Assembly (NCBI GenBank): GCA_022059125.1
Contig: JAEUWY010000008.1
Location: forward strand, 2,232,001 to 2,296,000
Direction: 5' to 3'
DNA length: 64,000 nt
Source: Corynespora cassiicola
Lineage: Eukaryota > Ascomycota > Dothideomycetes > Pleosporales > Corynesporascaceae
Within the stretch, counting starts at the first letter, position 1. Each line of letters opens with the position of its first letter. Shown here one piece after another: positions 22,304-32,784 of the stretch. The translations under genes were made by a program, and so were the position numbers. The notes beneath the pieces are model-generated. The model was not told the origin of the DNA. It made no database searches and saw nothing but the letters and a program-made list of their open reading frames with translations.

Positions 22304-23851
22304 ATGAAGTCCCTCATCAACATCTTGGTTCTGTTTCTGGCTTTTTCACCCCCCTCGTCCGCCCAGGATTCGGCTCTAACCTCGGCGATCGAGCTGCTAC
22401 CCCAGTGTGCTGTGCGTACCCTGTGCACCCGGGTCTTGGACTCGTATTGATAGCATTGCAGATATCGTGCCTCACCACGGCATTGGCCGGATCGACCTGC
22501 GCACTCACGGACCAAAAGTGCATATGCGCCGACACTCAACTGCAGAGCGGTGTTGAGGTCTGCGTCTTGAGCACATGCACAATCAAGGAGGCATTGAGTA
22601 AGTATAGTGAGCTCATTTGGCAGGTATGGATATTAACAGTCTTCCTTCAGCCACAAAGAACCTCACGACTGCGACCTGCAATGCGCCCATTCGAGACCGT
22701 ACGCAAGACTTGCGCGTCATGAACATCACCACTGGTGTCCTATCCGCGTCCTTTGTGCTGATGAGGATATTCTACAAGCTCTTCTTCTGCATGACCGAGC
22801 TCGGATGGGACGACTACATGGTGCTCGCGACCGTAGTGTCGGGGGTGCCAAGCACGATCATCACTGATCGCGGGACAACGGCCAACGGCTTGGGCCGCGA
22901 CATTTGGACTGTGCCGTTCGATCAAATCACCAACTTTGTCCGATGGTTCTACGTCATGGAGGTGCTGTACTTTTTGCAGCTCACTCTGCTCAAGCTCTCC
23001 CTGCTGTTCTTCTTCCTGCGCATCTTTCCCTCAACACCGGTCAGGAGGATTCTGTGGATGACGGTCGTCTTTGATATCCTCTACGGAATCGCCTTTGTTC
23101 TTGCAGCCATCTTCCAGTGCAAACCCATCAGCTTCTACTGGACGCTATGGGACGGCGAACACAAGGGCCAGTGCATCGACATTAATGCCTTGGGGTGGGC
23201 CAACGCCGCCATCAGCATCTTTCTCGATTTCTGGATGCTCGGAATTCCTCTTTCGCAGGTGATCCACCTCAAGCTAGCCTGGAAGAAGAAGGTGGGCGTA
23301 ACGCTCATGTTCTGTGTCGGCACCTTGTAAGCCTCTCCCTCCCTGCCTTATTGTCGGGATCGCCGTTGACAAGCCCTTCTAGCGTAACCGTCGTCTCCAT
23401 CCTGCGCCTCCAGTCCCTCGTCCATTTCGCCAAATCCACAAACCCGACCTGGGACCAGTGGGACGTGGTCAACTGGTCCACCATCGAGATCAACGTCGGA
23501 ATCATGTGCGCCTGCATGCCCTCGATGCGCATCATCCTTGTCCGCCTCTTCCCCAAGGTCTTCGGTTCCTCCAGGGGCAGCTCCAAACAGTACTCATCCA
23601 ACCAAAAATACGGCAGCAAGAGCCGCGGCTTCGACACAGGTGCCAGCAACTCGAGCGGCATGGGCAGCCAACTAGGCCAAAAGGGCGTGGTGCGCCGCGA
23701 GAGGACTGTCATCACGATCAAAAAGACATTCGAGATCGAACATTATCCCGAAAATGACGAGGAGGTGCTGGTTCCGATGGAAAACTTGGAGCCGAGGCCG
23801 ACCAGGCCGACCAAGATGCGTAGTCACAGTCTCAGCGAGATTAGCTTATAG
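22304..23851 (+). CDS. CFEM-domain PTH11-type G-protein-coupled receptor
   Basis: Four exons, 22304-22411, 22462-22597, 22651-23326 and 23383-23851, encode 462 residues. The introns (50, 53 and 56 nt) are placed by GTGCGT/GTAAGT/GTAAGC donors and by restoring LPQCA-ISCL, KEAL-TTKNL and CVGTF-VTVVS. A signal peptide ([20 protein letters not shown]) is followed by a CFEM domain with eight Cys (LPQC, ISC, STC, KC-IC, VC, STC, ATC), then seven hydrophobic helices of the fungal rhodopsin/PTH11 type: [20 protein letters not shown], the [12 protein letters not shown] motif, [27 protein letters not shown] and more. The cytoplasmic tail is Ser-rich. Such receptors sit in the plasma membrane, and Magnaporthe PTH11 senses surface cues for infection structures. 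The ligand is unknown. Confidence 0.93.
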
Positions 23852-24531
23852 CGTATCCTTTTACTCCAATACCCATTAATTTTAATTTTATGAAATGAAC
23901 CTCGCATGCGGGACGTGTACCGCTGTTGCGGGTGCGCGCGTGTGCGGGTGATGTCCCAAGGTTTGAGTGCCATCCCGGTCTCTGACGCATGTGCGACGGC
24001 ATCCTGGGAGGTGGGAGGGGGATGATGGGCCGTGCTGGGCCCCGAGGATGAACCTCTTATTTTTGGGGACGGAAATCTGGGGACTCTCCCTTTTTGATTG
24101 GGTGGGCGTTGGGTAGGAAGCCTCGAGGATGGATTCGAATACTATAGGCCATGTTGGAGGATGTGGTGTACTTGGTGCACAGTGTTTAGGGGCTCGTAGG
24201 GCCAACAACCAATGTGATATCCCAACGCAAAAATTGGTGGGATATCTGAACATGCCAGAAGGTGAAGGACGCAACTAGAAGTTTCTCTTCAAACTATGAT
24301 GTTGAACTGAATCACCTGTTGGTGAATAATGGCCTGCAGTCCGAATTGTTAGTTGATATATTGCGGATTCACGATCGCGATTTCTAATATTCCCTGCAAG
24401 AAGGAAGCACGCCATAAATAAGGTGCACAAATATAACAATACCGCGTGTTTATATTTCGCCTACTTTTCAAATGCGAAGGCCTTTGTGAGAGATATGGCT
24501 AAGTTGGTAGGCAGTTGTTTAGTAGCTCGTA

Positions 24532-24616
24532 GGGGCCAACGACCAGATTTGATGCTCTCGACCTCTCATTAAATTTAGAGGCCAACAACCAAGCTTGAAG
24601 CTCTCAACGTCCCATA
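24532..24616. repeat. Two tandem, diverged 39-bp repeats upstream of a TATA box
   Basis: The copies at 24532-24570 and 24578-24616 share GGCCAAC-R-ACCA, then GAWGCTCTCRAC. A weaker third copy (CTCGTAGGGCCAACAACCA) starts at about 24193. They lie 20-100 bp upstream of the TATA-like box, so they could be promoter elements. Confidence 0.6.
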
Positions 24617-24634
24617 CTACGACCCGCCTTAAAG

Positions 24635-24643
24635 TATATAAAG
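24635..24643 (+). promoter_or_regulatory. TATA box of 2EXR copy A
   Basis: TATATAAAG lies about 117 bp upstream of the ATG at 24760. Confidence 0.5.
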
Positions 24644-24759
24644 CCCTCAATTCCCGTCCATCATACTTTTCTCTTTCTATCTATACACCCACCACTTGAC
24701 CCAGACCCAATACACACTCCACGCTGATCAACTCCACAATCCCATTCATACTGGCCGAG

Positions 24760-25901
24760 ATGCCTTGCAACGAAAGAATAGTCGCTTTGCTGGACACCAT
24801 GTCTGCCGATCACCCTATACCGATACCTATTCTTCGTCCGGAGATCACACTTAATTCCAGGCACGATGTCCTACATCAAAAAAGATATGACTGTCCGAGC
24901 TATCGCCATGGATACGACGACGTGCCAGCCCCTAATCGATTTCATCGGCTGAAGAGGTGCCAACCTTCGAGGTTTGAGCAGCTTCCCTATGAGATACGCG
25001 AGAAAATATATCGCCATCTCGGTCTTCCAGTGAGAGGCAAGATATCAGGGTCGATGTTGACATCCATTTCAGAAGGAAAGTACCAGAGCCCCGCGCGATT
25101 CACTTTTGACCATGATATTTTTCCCGGAAGAATGCGTTCGTCCGACATGATAGATGCGCGGAACATGTTGTATCTCAACAAATCTATAAGAGACGATATC
25201 TTTCAAAACGCTAATCCGTACATCAACGCCAGTTTCAATTATCCGTTGAATGAAAGGATAAGGTATCACCGTTATCTCGACGACAAATATGAGGATGGCG
25301 AGAAGATTAAAAAGTCTGTACAAACCTATCCAAACTAGTTGAAACTTTGCTGACTAGATCCAGGTTAACGCGATCTAAACTAGCTCTGGCTCCTCTATCT
25401 TTTGAGCTGATGGTCCACATAACGATAGAAGATACTGATGGCGATTCGTCGTTTTTCCATCCAAAAAGGGTAACAAAAAGACAAAAAGACTTTCATCTCC
25501 TACGCTACATCGAATCCGTATACTTTATCAAAAAGCACTGTCCAAAAGTCGAATCCATCCATCTAATCCCGGATTGGCTCGCTCCAATCAAACAATGCAC
25601 CAGTGATGGCATCAAGGTCATGGCAATCGCACTACAGAAGCTTGCCCGAGAACGCAAGTCATTCAATCTTTTGAGGCTGAAAATTTACGCCCTTCCGGAG
25701 AGATCCGAGCACTTGTTCGAAACGCGGGAGCTCAGCTTACTCGAGGTCTCCGAGATTGAGAGGGAAGATGTTGTATTTTACTGGGTCACTACACAGTTCC
25801 AGGAACACTTCCGGCGTCGCAAGTTGCATGGATCGGTTGTCGACCTATGGGGTGATGATGAATCTGATTCGGATGTTGATTCATCGAGTGATGATGAATG
25901 A
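24760..25901 (+). CDS. 2EXR/F-box-like protein, copy A
   Basis: The model is two exons, 24760-25313 and 25358-25901, giving 365 residues. The 44-nt intron (GTCTGT...CTGACTAG) is short but joins the frames in phase 2. The N-terminal part holds PIPILRPEITLNSRHDVL, shared with the gene at 33 kb, then RFEQLPYEIREKIYRHL, the LPxEiRxxIY motif of fungal 2EXR/F-box-like proteins, and ARNMLYLNKSIRDDI, the usual helix after it. The second exon is helical and ends in an acidic DDESDSDVDSSSDDE tail. Function is unknown. F-box-like members may serve as substrate adaptors, but no Skp1-binding evidence can be given here. If the short intron is not real, two broken frames remain. Confidence 0.65.
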
Positions 25902-26552
25902 ATTAGGTACAGATAAAGACGCATACGCCTTTTTCGTAATTTTTCTAAGCTGGCTCTATATCAAATTCTCATGGTTTATATTACGCCAAAAATTACCTGT
26001 TTCTGTTTTTGTTTTATGCATCTTGACGTTGGGCCTGTCATGCTGTGACTATGTGATAAGAGGTGATGTACTGTTTATAGCCGCCAGACTCTGCATTACC
26101 ATAGCAACATGTTTTGATAAACATAATTTTTCTGTTCAGTCTTATTTTTAATATATAACTTGAATCTGTCAGGATTGCTCATTACACATCATTGGCAGCT
26201 TCATTCCCGTGGTCTGATTAGGAGATCGGTGTTTGAGTGAATTCATCCAACCTTTGCCAACCTCCTGCGTCGTGCTTAGTAACCAGAACAAACAGCAACA
26301 CGGTTACTCCCATAGTTAGACGTGCGTGAAAACCCTACAAACGGAAACTCACCCTTCGAACTAAATCTCCCTTCAACTCAGCTCTCTCCCCACCCCCGCC
26401 GACCCTCCACCAATCCACCAAAACCCCCTCATACTTATCCAACATTCATTTTTACCCCAAATATCTACAACTTTATTCAACATTCACATACCCATTGATA
26501 TTTATATCTTCACATTCATCATATCCCATTCCTAAAACCCACCTCTGCAGCC
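25902..26552. other. Intergenic, no gene recognised
   Basis: AT-rich 3' flank of copy A followed by a C-rich leader of the next open frame. Nothing else was recognised. Confidence 0.5.
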
Positions 26553-27245
26553 ATGCCCCCAAGCCCTTCCATCTCATCCGCCTCCCCGCCAGCCTCCTCA
26601 CCACCCCCGACCTCGACAAACCAAACGCAACCCCGCCTGACCCCATCCTCTTTCCTCCCCCTCCCCTCCCACAACCTCCACTTCCCCTCGACTCCAGACT
26701 CATACGTCTCCATCCTGGACCGCTTCCCACCTCGGACCGCAGACTCCACATCATCATCATCATCATCACCACCGCCAACTGCGGGCGGGCTCCACTGGGC
26801 ACTGCGCGGGACCATGATTGCACGGCGCGGCCCCGGACCGACAGACGAGGCACCAGGGCCCCGTAACCGCCGCACACCCAACACCCCGCATCGCCCACCA
26901 TTCTTCGGCGACGACGGCGATCCGTACACGCCCGCCTCGTCCCGCTCCGGCGACAGCGATGACGATGCAGGTACAGAGGGAGATGACGGCCAAGACCAAA
27001 CGTCCACACCCGCGCCCGCGCCCTTGCCCGTGCCAGCCCCCAGGCATACCACCGCCGAGCTCGCGGCTGCGGTGTCGGGCGTGCATTTTTGCGTCCCGTC
27101 TGGTCGGATTTCCGCCTTTGAATTGGGGCATCGCGTCGCGGTGGGGAGGGGGATGGGAGGGGATGCAGGGCAGTGGTATGATGTGGTGGGGAGGCTGGCA
27201 GGGCCTAGGGTGTTGGGAGGGCGGGATGGAGGGAGTGAAGTTTGA
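26553..27245 (+). CDS. Low-complexity Pro/Ser-rich hypothetical protein
   Basis: This 230-codon frame starts at a well-placed ATG (GCAGCCATGCCCCC). The first 190 residues are Pro, Ser, Thr and Asp rich (poly-Ser, acidic GDSDDDAGTEGDDG, and alternating PAP) and thus disordered. The last 60 (HTTAELAAAVSGVHFCVPSGRISAFELGHRVAVG) look more ordered but match nothing I recognise. Long frames on the other strand reflect base composition. It could be a real lineage-specific gene or a chance GC-rich frame. Confidence 0.35.
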   Translation: MPPSPSISSASPPASSPPPTSTNQTQPRLTPSSFLPLPSHNLHFPSTPDSYVSILDRFPPRTADSTSSSSSSPPPTAGGLHWALRGTMIARRGPGPTDEAPGPRNRRTPNTPHRPPFFGDDGDPYTPASSRSGDSDDDAGTEGDDGQDQTSTPAPAPLPVPAPRHTTAELAAAVSGVHFCVPSGRISAFELGHRVAVGRGMGGDAGQWYDVVGRLAGPRVLGGRDGGSEV

Positions 27246-28102
27246 GTATTGGATGGAGGCTTTTTTGGTCGTTTTGTTTTTTTGGTTACTTGGTTTTTTG
27301 GGGAGAGATGGGGGAGGGGGGGTATTTTTTTTTATCATCTGGGTCTCGGGGCTTGGGAAAGAAGAGGAGCATTGTCATGGGGAAAGGGTCTTTGGTGGAT
27401 GATCTTTCATCCTTGTGGTCTTTTATTTTTCTGGTCTTGTCCACTGGCTGATTTATCGGACGTCAACGAAAAGGGAGAGACAGTGATTATTTGTTACACG
27501 GAAAAGCACTGCATGCAATAGAAGCACGGGGTAGATGTTTACTAGCAAAAGATCATGACACTTAAAAGGTACCAGATGAAAGGCCTACATATCAAAAGTC
27601 AGAAAAGAAAGACAACCCCACCGTGAACACCGTCCACATCGAAACCCCTGATCATTCCTGAACGTCAACAACGCACTCACGCCCCACGACCGTTCCCCTA
27701 CTAAACAAAAAAACATACGAACTCGAACCCCGTCAAGGTCTTATTTATCTGGCACTCTTCTCTCAAGAGATGAAGCACGCCACAAAGCAAGCCCACAAGT
27801 ATAGTCGTAGTTCATATGCGGATGGGTCCCCTCACCACATCACCAAAACACAAGGCGACAAATACGATCCAGGCAAAATACAAGCACTTTCATACTTGCA
27901 CCCTCATCTATCTACCCACCCAACCATCCATCCAATATCCAACCCGAAAATCAAACCAAGAAACAGAAAACGCCAAAACACCACACATGTTCGACTTATC
28001 ATGCAGGCGGGTCAGTTGGCAAGCAAGCGGGAAAGAATCCAGCGAGTAAGCATGCATCCACTCCGCATCAGCTCTATCCAAAAGCCCCCCCAAAAAGCCA
28101 AT
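27246..28102. other. Convergent intergenic region
   Basis: Lies between the low-complexity gene and the 3' end of SEC9. T-rich and G-rich tracts on the plus strand. No gene or RNA was recognised. Confidence 0.5.
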
Positions 28103-29733
28103 CTAATGAATCCGATCCAACCGAGCCCTATTCATAACAATCTGCTCATCCACCTTGTCCGTCTTCCCAATGATGCGATCAATATGCTTATTCTGCGTAT
28201 CCACCTCATCGCCCATGGCCCTGCCCAGAGCATTGAGACGCTTAGCCGCACCGTGCAGCTGGTCCAAGTTGTTGTCAATCTCGTTCTCCATGTCGTCGTC
28301 CTCGCTGTCAGCCTCGAACTGGTATTTGGCGCGGTCGGCCAGGGTGCTGCGGCCGGGGCCCGAGGCGCCGGCAGCACCGACGCCCTTCTTCATCTGGTCG
28401 TTGCGGGCCTGCGTCTCCCAGGCGGCCTTGCGGGTGGCGTCGCGCTGGTCGCGCTCCATGCGGTGCGTCTCCATGATCTTGCGGTCGCGGTCTTCGCGGC
28501 GCGAGGCCGAGGTGAAGGGGTTGGAGACATGCATGGCGAACATGGACTTGTTGAGCGTCTTGAGCTCGCGGGCCTTATCCTCGGCGATCCTAATATATTA
28601 TCAAATTCCGGTCAATCTTTGACAGGGGGTGGGGGCAAATTGGAGAGTGATTGAGTCACGTGACCCGAAAAAGAACGTACCTGTTCTGCGAGCTGGCGAG
28701 GTCGAGGTTGCGCTCCGTGTTGTGGATGCGCTCACCCTGAGCACCGAGACGAGCGAGGGTGTCGCGACCTGTCTCTTCGGCCTGCTGGGCGAGGCGGAGG
28801 CTGTCATGCACGTCAGATTCAAAGCTGCCCAATGCCAAGGCCTGGGCCGACTCACGCATTGCGGGTGGACGAGACGTCCTGCTGCTTGATGAACTTGATT
28901 TCCTGCTTGGTGGCCGAGATGTCTTCTTCCTCTTGCCTGGTGGATGTTAGTACTATATCCTAGAAGACGGATTGGGGACTTGGATCGTGAACGTACTGCA
29001 GTTCGTTAGTATGGTCCAGCAATGAATTGGTACGGGAAAAAGGACATACCTCTTCAGCAGTCAACTGGCGATCCTGGTACGCGCCATAGCCACCCGACGC
29101 ACCTCCGTAGCCGCCAGCACCAGAGGCACCGCCTCCATAGGCACCACTCTGCCCGTACGCACCGCCGGGCGGGCCCTGAGCCTGCTGCTGCTGCTGCCTC
29201 GACGGGGCATTGCCAAACAGCTCGTTGCGCCCGGCATCCGTGGTCATGGTATCGTTGGATGAGGTGCGTCCAAGGCCGCCGTAACCTGTACACTCATCAG
29301 CCCACCTTCTCCCCCTTACACAATCAATCGTTAAACATACCACCCTGTCTGGCAGCAGGCTGCGGAGCACCTCCGCCATACCTGTCGCCACCGTATCCCG
29401 CACCGCCACCGTATCCGCCTCCCTGGCCGCCGTACCGCTGTCCGGGTCCCGTCACGGCGGGCGTCTTGTCCTGACGGAAGCTATCGTTGCCGCCCTGGTA
29501 GGCTGGAGGGGCACCCTGGGCGTAGGGGTCGGACTGGGGAGCTGCATAAGGGTTGCTGTAAGGGTACACTCGTTAGCTAAGCTGCGCAGAAGGGAGGAGG
29601 TTTCAAAAAGGGTCGCGGTGCTGGGGACGTACGCAGCGGGCGGCGTGCCCTTGCCCTTGCGGCTGCCGAAGAGAGCGTTGCGGTTGGCGTCGTCGTCGCC
29701 GGCGCCGGCGTCCTTCTTCTTGAACAGGCCCAT
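28103..29733 (-). CDS. SEC9: SNAP-25-type t-SNARE Sec9
   Basis: The model is six exons on the complement, 29733-29633, 29555-29341, 29285-29051, 28936-28856, 28800-28681 and 28589-28103, giving 412 residues. Introns of 77, 55, 114 (nested, see separate entry), 55 and 91 nt keep every junction in frame. The N-terminus (MGLFKKKDAGAGDDDANRNALFG) leads to a Gly/Tyr/Gln-rich region. A first SNARE coil follows (EEEDISATKQEIKFIKQQDVSSTRNALRLAQQAEETGRDTLARL...), then AMHVSNPFTS and a second coil ending KHIDRIIGKTDKVDEQIVMNRARLDRIH. Both layers carry the Q of Qb/Qc SNAREs (for example GDEVDTQNKHID). Sec9 pairs with Sso syntaxin and Snc synaptobrevin to fuse exocytic vesicles with the plasma membrane. 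It lacks a membrane anchor, as expected. Confidence 0.93.
28937..29050 (-). other. Nested twin intron (stwintron) in SEC9
   Basis: Reading the minus strand, GCTGAAGAG is followed by an inner intron at 29049-28996 (54 nt: GTATGT donor, TACTAAC branch site, CTGCAG acceptor). Its removal joins the last G of GAG to TACGTT, making a new GTACGT donor for an outer intron that ends TACTAAC...CCACCAG at 28937. The outer intron is 29050 plus 28995-28937, 60 nt. The exons then join as GAA GA|G CAA GAG GAA, encoding AEEQEEED, which fits the fungal Sec9 consensus. A single intron from the first donor to the last acceptor would leave the frame shifted by one base. Confidence 0.75.
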
Positions 29734-30522
29734 GGCGGATAGTGTGGTGGAAAAGGGAGAAGATATAAAAGTGGGTGAATGTAGAGCAAAGTCGAGTAGC
29801 AGGAGGCTCGGGGGTGGTTGCGGTGAGAGGAGCGAGCTGAGGCGCCTTTCGCTAGCTGATGTGGGGTACGTACACGCCTAGTCTAAGCCTGTGCAGGAGT
29901 GCAGGGGGGGTGGGGATATTCTTAGAACCGGCGGCGCGGCTCTGGCAAAAGTTTAAAAGATTCAAAGGGGGACGAGAAAGTGAAAGGAAGGGTACGAGGA
30001 AAACCGTCGAGGGCGTTTTGAGCGGCGTGGCAGCATCGGACGTTGTGTGTTTCGGAGCTGACGTTGAATCTCCGGGCTGTGTCTTCTTCTCGATGCGCCA
30101 CACTGTGGCGCTGTGGCGGGGCGAGGCGAGGCTGGGCGTGGCTTGGCTTCTGTGGCGTTGGCGGACTGCGGCTGTCGAGAGGTTGGGTCGTTGGGCGTTG
30201 GGCAGGCTGGCTGCATGACGTCTAGGGGCATTGGGTTTCTTTTCTTCTTCCCCTCTGTCCCTCCCCCCCGGCGTGCAAAATACTGGCCATCCCCGTCGAT
30301 CGCCGGATTCTCACCCTCAGTCCCGAGTCCCTGCATATGCTGACAGCGGGCCATACCGGAATCGGACACGACCAGCCCTACACCACGTCGAAGGCTAGGT
30401 AGGAAGCTTGTGTATCAAGAATTGCTTATTTGGGTATCTCAAGACAACTCCTCCCTCCATGTACAAAATGGGCTATCCATATACATCCAACGCCGTCTAC
30501 CAACATGTAATCTCCCCCCTCC
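29734..30522. other. Promoter region of SEC9 and 3' flank of the dehydratase gene
   Basis: Lies between two minus-strand genes. No additional gene, RNA or repeat was recognised. Confidence 0.5.
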
Positions 30523-32033
30523 CTACTCGTCTGGATGCAGCACCCCATTCGACCCATCCTCCCGAATCCGATCCCAGGCCTCCTTCCTCCACCCGGCGCC
30601 ACTCTCCTCTTCGTCCGACGGCAGCGCCTCATGCTCCTCCTTTGTCCAAATCTCCGTCCCCTTGAACACGGGAAAAGACGTCAAAACCCTCGATACATCC
30701 CCCCACCACACCTCTCCAAACCGGCGATACCACTCCACCGTCGCCCGCAGCCCCTCGTCGAAGCTGGTCTGCGGCTCCCAGCCCAGCGCCGCCAGCTTGG
30801 ACCCGTCGGTCGCGTAGCGCTGGTCGTTGAACGGCCGGTCCTCGGTGTGCTGCACCCACCTGGCGAACTGGTCGGGCGTGGCGTGCGGCAGGTCGAACAT
30901 GTCGAGCAGGCGGTGGCAAATGTCCGTGTTGGAGATCTCGTCCTTGGACGCAATGTTGTAGATTTGGCCCACGGCGCCGCGGTGGAAGATTGTGTCGAGG
31001 GCGTCGACGAGGTCGGCGGCGTAGACGTAGCGCCGCGTCGGGGAGCCGTCGCCGTGGACGAGCAGTTTGCGCTGCCGCTGGAGCAGCATGGTGAACTTGG
31101 GGATGATTTCTGCACGGGGTGTCGTTAGCGTTTCGTACCCCCCCGGGGCAAATTCTGTCTGGGTAGACGCACTTTCGGGGAACTGGTGCGGGCCGTAGAC
31201 GTTGTTGCTCCGCACCGTGATCAGCGGCAGCTTGAAGCTACTCCTGTACGCGCTGACCATCATCTCCGCCGCCGCCTTGCTCGCCGAGTAGGGGTTCGTA
31301 GGCGCGAGCAGGCTCGTCTCGGCCAGGTCCGCCGCTCCGAGAGGCACATCGCCGTACACCTCATCGGTGGAGATGTGCACGAAGCGCGCGATGCCGTGCT
31401 CGCGCGCGCGCTCCAGCAGCACATGGGTGCCGTACACGTTGGTATTGGTAAACTGGTACGAGTTGCCGAAGCTCAGGTCGACATGCGACTGGGCGGCGAA
31501 GTGGAAGATGGTGTCGATGCTGTGCTTGCGCAGCACGCGCTTGACGTCGGCCGGCGACGTGATGTCTCCTTGCTCGAAGCAAAAGTTGGGCCGGCCGTCG
31601 AGGATGCGCGTGTTGTTCAGCGTCGCGCAGTACTCGAGCTTGTCAAACGACACCACATTGTAGTGCTCGTACGTGAGGCACAGGTGCCGCACAAACCAGC
31701 ATGCGCTGCCCGCGTGTCAGTGCCATTCTCGCCGTCGCATGTGCCTCCAGTCCTCCACGACGTACATGAAGCCTGCCCCGCCCGTGACGAGGATATTGTG
31801 CGCGTCCGGCAGCGGCTCAAACTTGGTGGTGCCCGTCAGGATCGGCGCCTGCTTCCACAGGTCCGCCGTCACGTAGGATCGCGGGTTCAGGATCGTCGAG
31901 TTTCTGCGGTCTGCGTGGCCTGTCAGTACGTGCGCCTTGCGACCACGGAGCCGCATCCGGGGGACCTACGCTTGACGCCATTCGCTCCGTTGGCCCCGTT
32001 CGGGGGCCCGTCGTGGCTCTCTACGGCCGACAT
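30523..32033 (-). CDS. NDP-glucose 4,6-dehydratase (RmlB-like; UDP-rhamnose-type pathway)
   Basis: Four exons on the complement, 32033-31970, 31919-31766, 31705-31173 and 31109-30523, encode 445 residues. Introns of 50, 60 and 63 nt restore GVKR-HADRR, AGFI-ACWFV and QFPEK-IIPKF. It is an extended SDR: the Rossmann motif TGGAGFIA, FHFAAQSHVD, HISTDEVYGD (the Thr-Asp-Glu of 4,6-dehydratases), the catalytic YSASK, then VRSNNVYGPHQFPEK and HGDGSPTRRYVY. The reaction converts UDP- or dTDP-glucose to the 4-keto-6-deoxy sugar. In fungi such as Botrytis, homologues start UDP-rhamnose synthesis for cell-wall glycans. The partner epimerase/reductase is not in this window. A 30-residue N-terminal extension rich in Asn/Gly precedes the domain. 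Confidence 0.9.
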
Positions 32034-32784
32034 GGTGGTTTTGCATATACAGAAAAAGAAATCATGGAGCCAAAAGGTAGAAGCAGTCCCGCGGCCGCGA
32101 CATGGTCGATTGCGCGGCCAATATATTCCAGTGTCGCATCTTCATCTTCCACATGCGCCTTGTGCGGCTAGCACAAACAAGGAATCCCTTCCGCTCGCCC
32201 CTGGTGCTGCAACCCGTCGACTTGTGCCTGGACAATGTCACTCCACCTTCACTCAATGCCTGCGGTATCCATCGATGGTCACTCATTGCTGCATCTGTGA
32301 CTCTGCTGTATGGTTTGACTGTCTGGCTTGTATGAGTGTCGTTGAGGTCAATCGTGGAGTCGATGATCGGGCAATCAGCTTATGTAATCACTAATAACCA
32401 TCCCATCTACCATCCGACATGTCTCCGATTGTCACTGCTGCTGATGTATCATACAAGTGGACTAGGCTAGCAAACACGGTCAGCTGTATTTTACCTCCAT
32501 TCCTTGGTTAATGTCAAAATAGGGCACAAACCTACTACTTATTAGCTACTCTGCTCGTATTAGCAAGCAGTTTCCCGGCCTAGAAATACCTTTACACATT
32601 GCTCTTCATCCATCTTTGACAGTCTGCTTTCTTTGAAGACCCCTGTATATCTCTGTTTCTCCACCAAGCCAAGAGGCCCCACTCCTACTCCCTCGCTGCA
32701 CTCAGCAGCGCCACCCTAGGCATCGCCATGCCCGTCGTCACCCTTCCCGACGGCTCCCAAGTTCAGACCGGCACAGTCGGCGCT
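32034..32784. other. Promoter of the dehydratase gene and spacer
   Basis: No gene recognised. A short plus frame at 32728-32919 is antisense to the end of the next gene. Confidence 0.5.

Larger units (their letters stand above)
23852..24759. other. Intergenic with diverged direct repeats; promoter of 2EXR copy A
   Basis: No gene. Three related blocks sharing GGCCAACRACCA (about 24198, 24532 and 24578) lie upstream of the TATA box of the next gene. Confidence 0.5.

Noticed and set aside
27725..27750. tRNA B-box-like string (GGTTCGAGTTC on the minus strand)
   Set aside because: No A box, acceptor stem or cloverleaf can be formed around it; similar checks at other GTTCGA sites also failed.
28937..29050. 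Single-intron or microexon models for the third SEC9 intervening sequence
   Set aside because: One intron from GTATGT to the last CAG shifts the frame by one base; candidate microexons between the two acceptors have lengths of 3, 16, 27 or 42 nt, none of which restores the frame.
31186..32394. 402-codon open frame on the plus strand
   Set aside because: It is antisense to the dehydratase gene, whose exons, splice sites and motifs on the minus strand are unambiguous.
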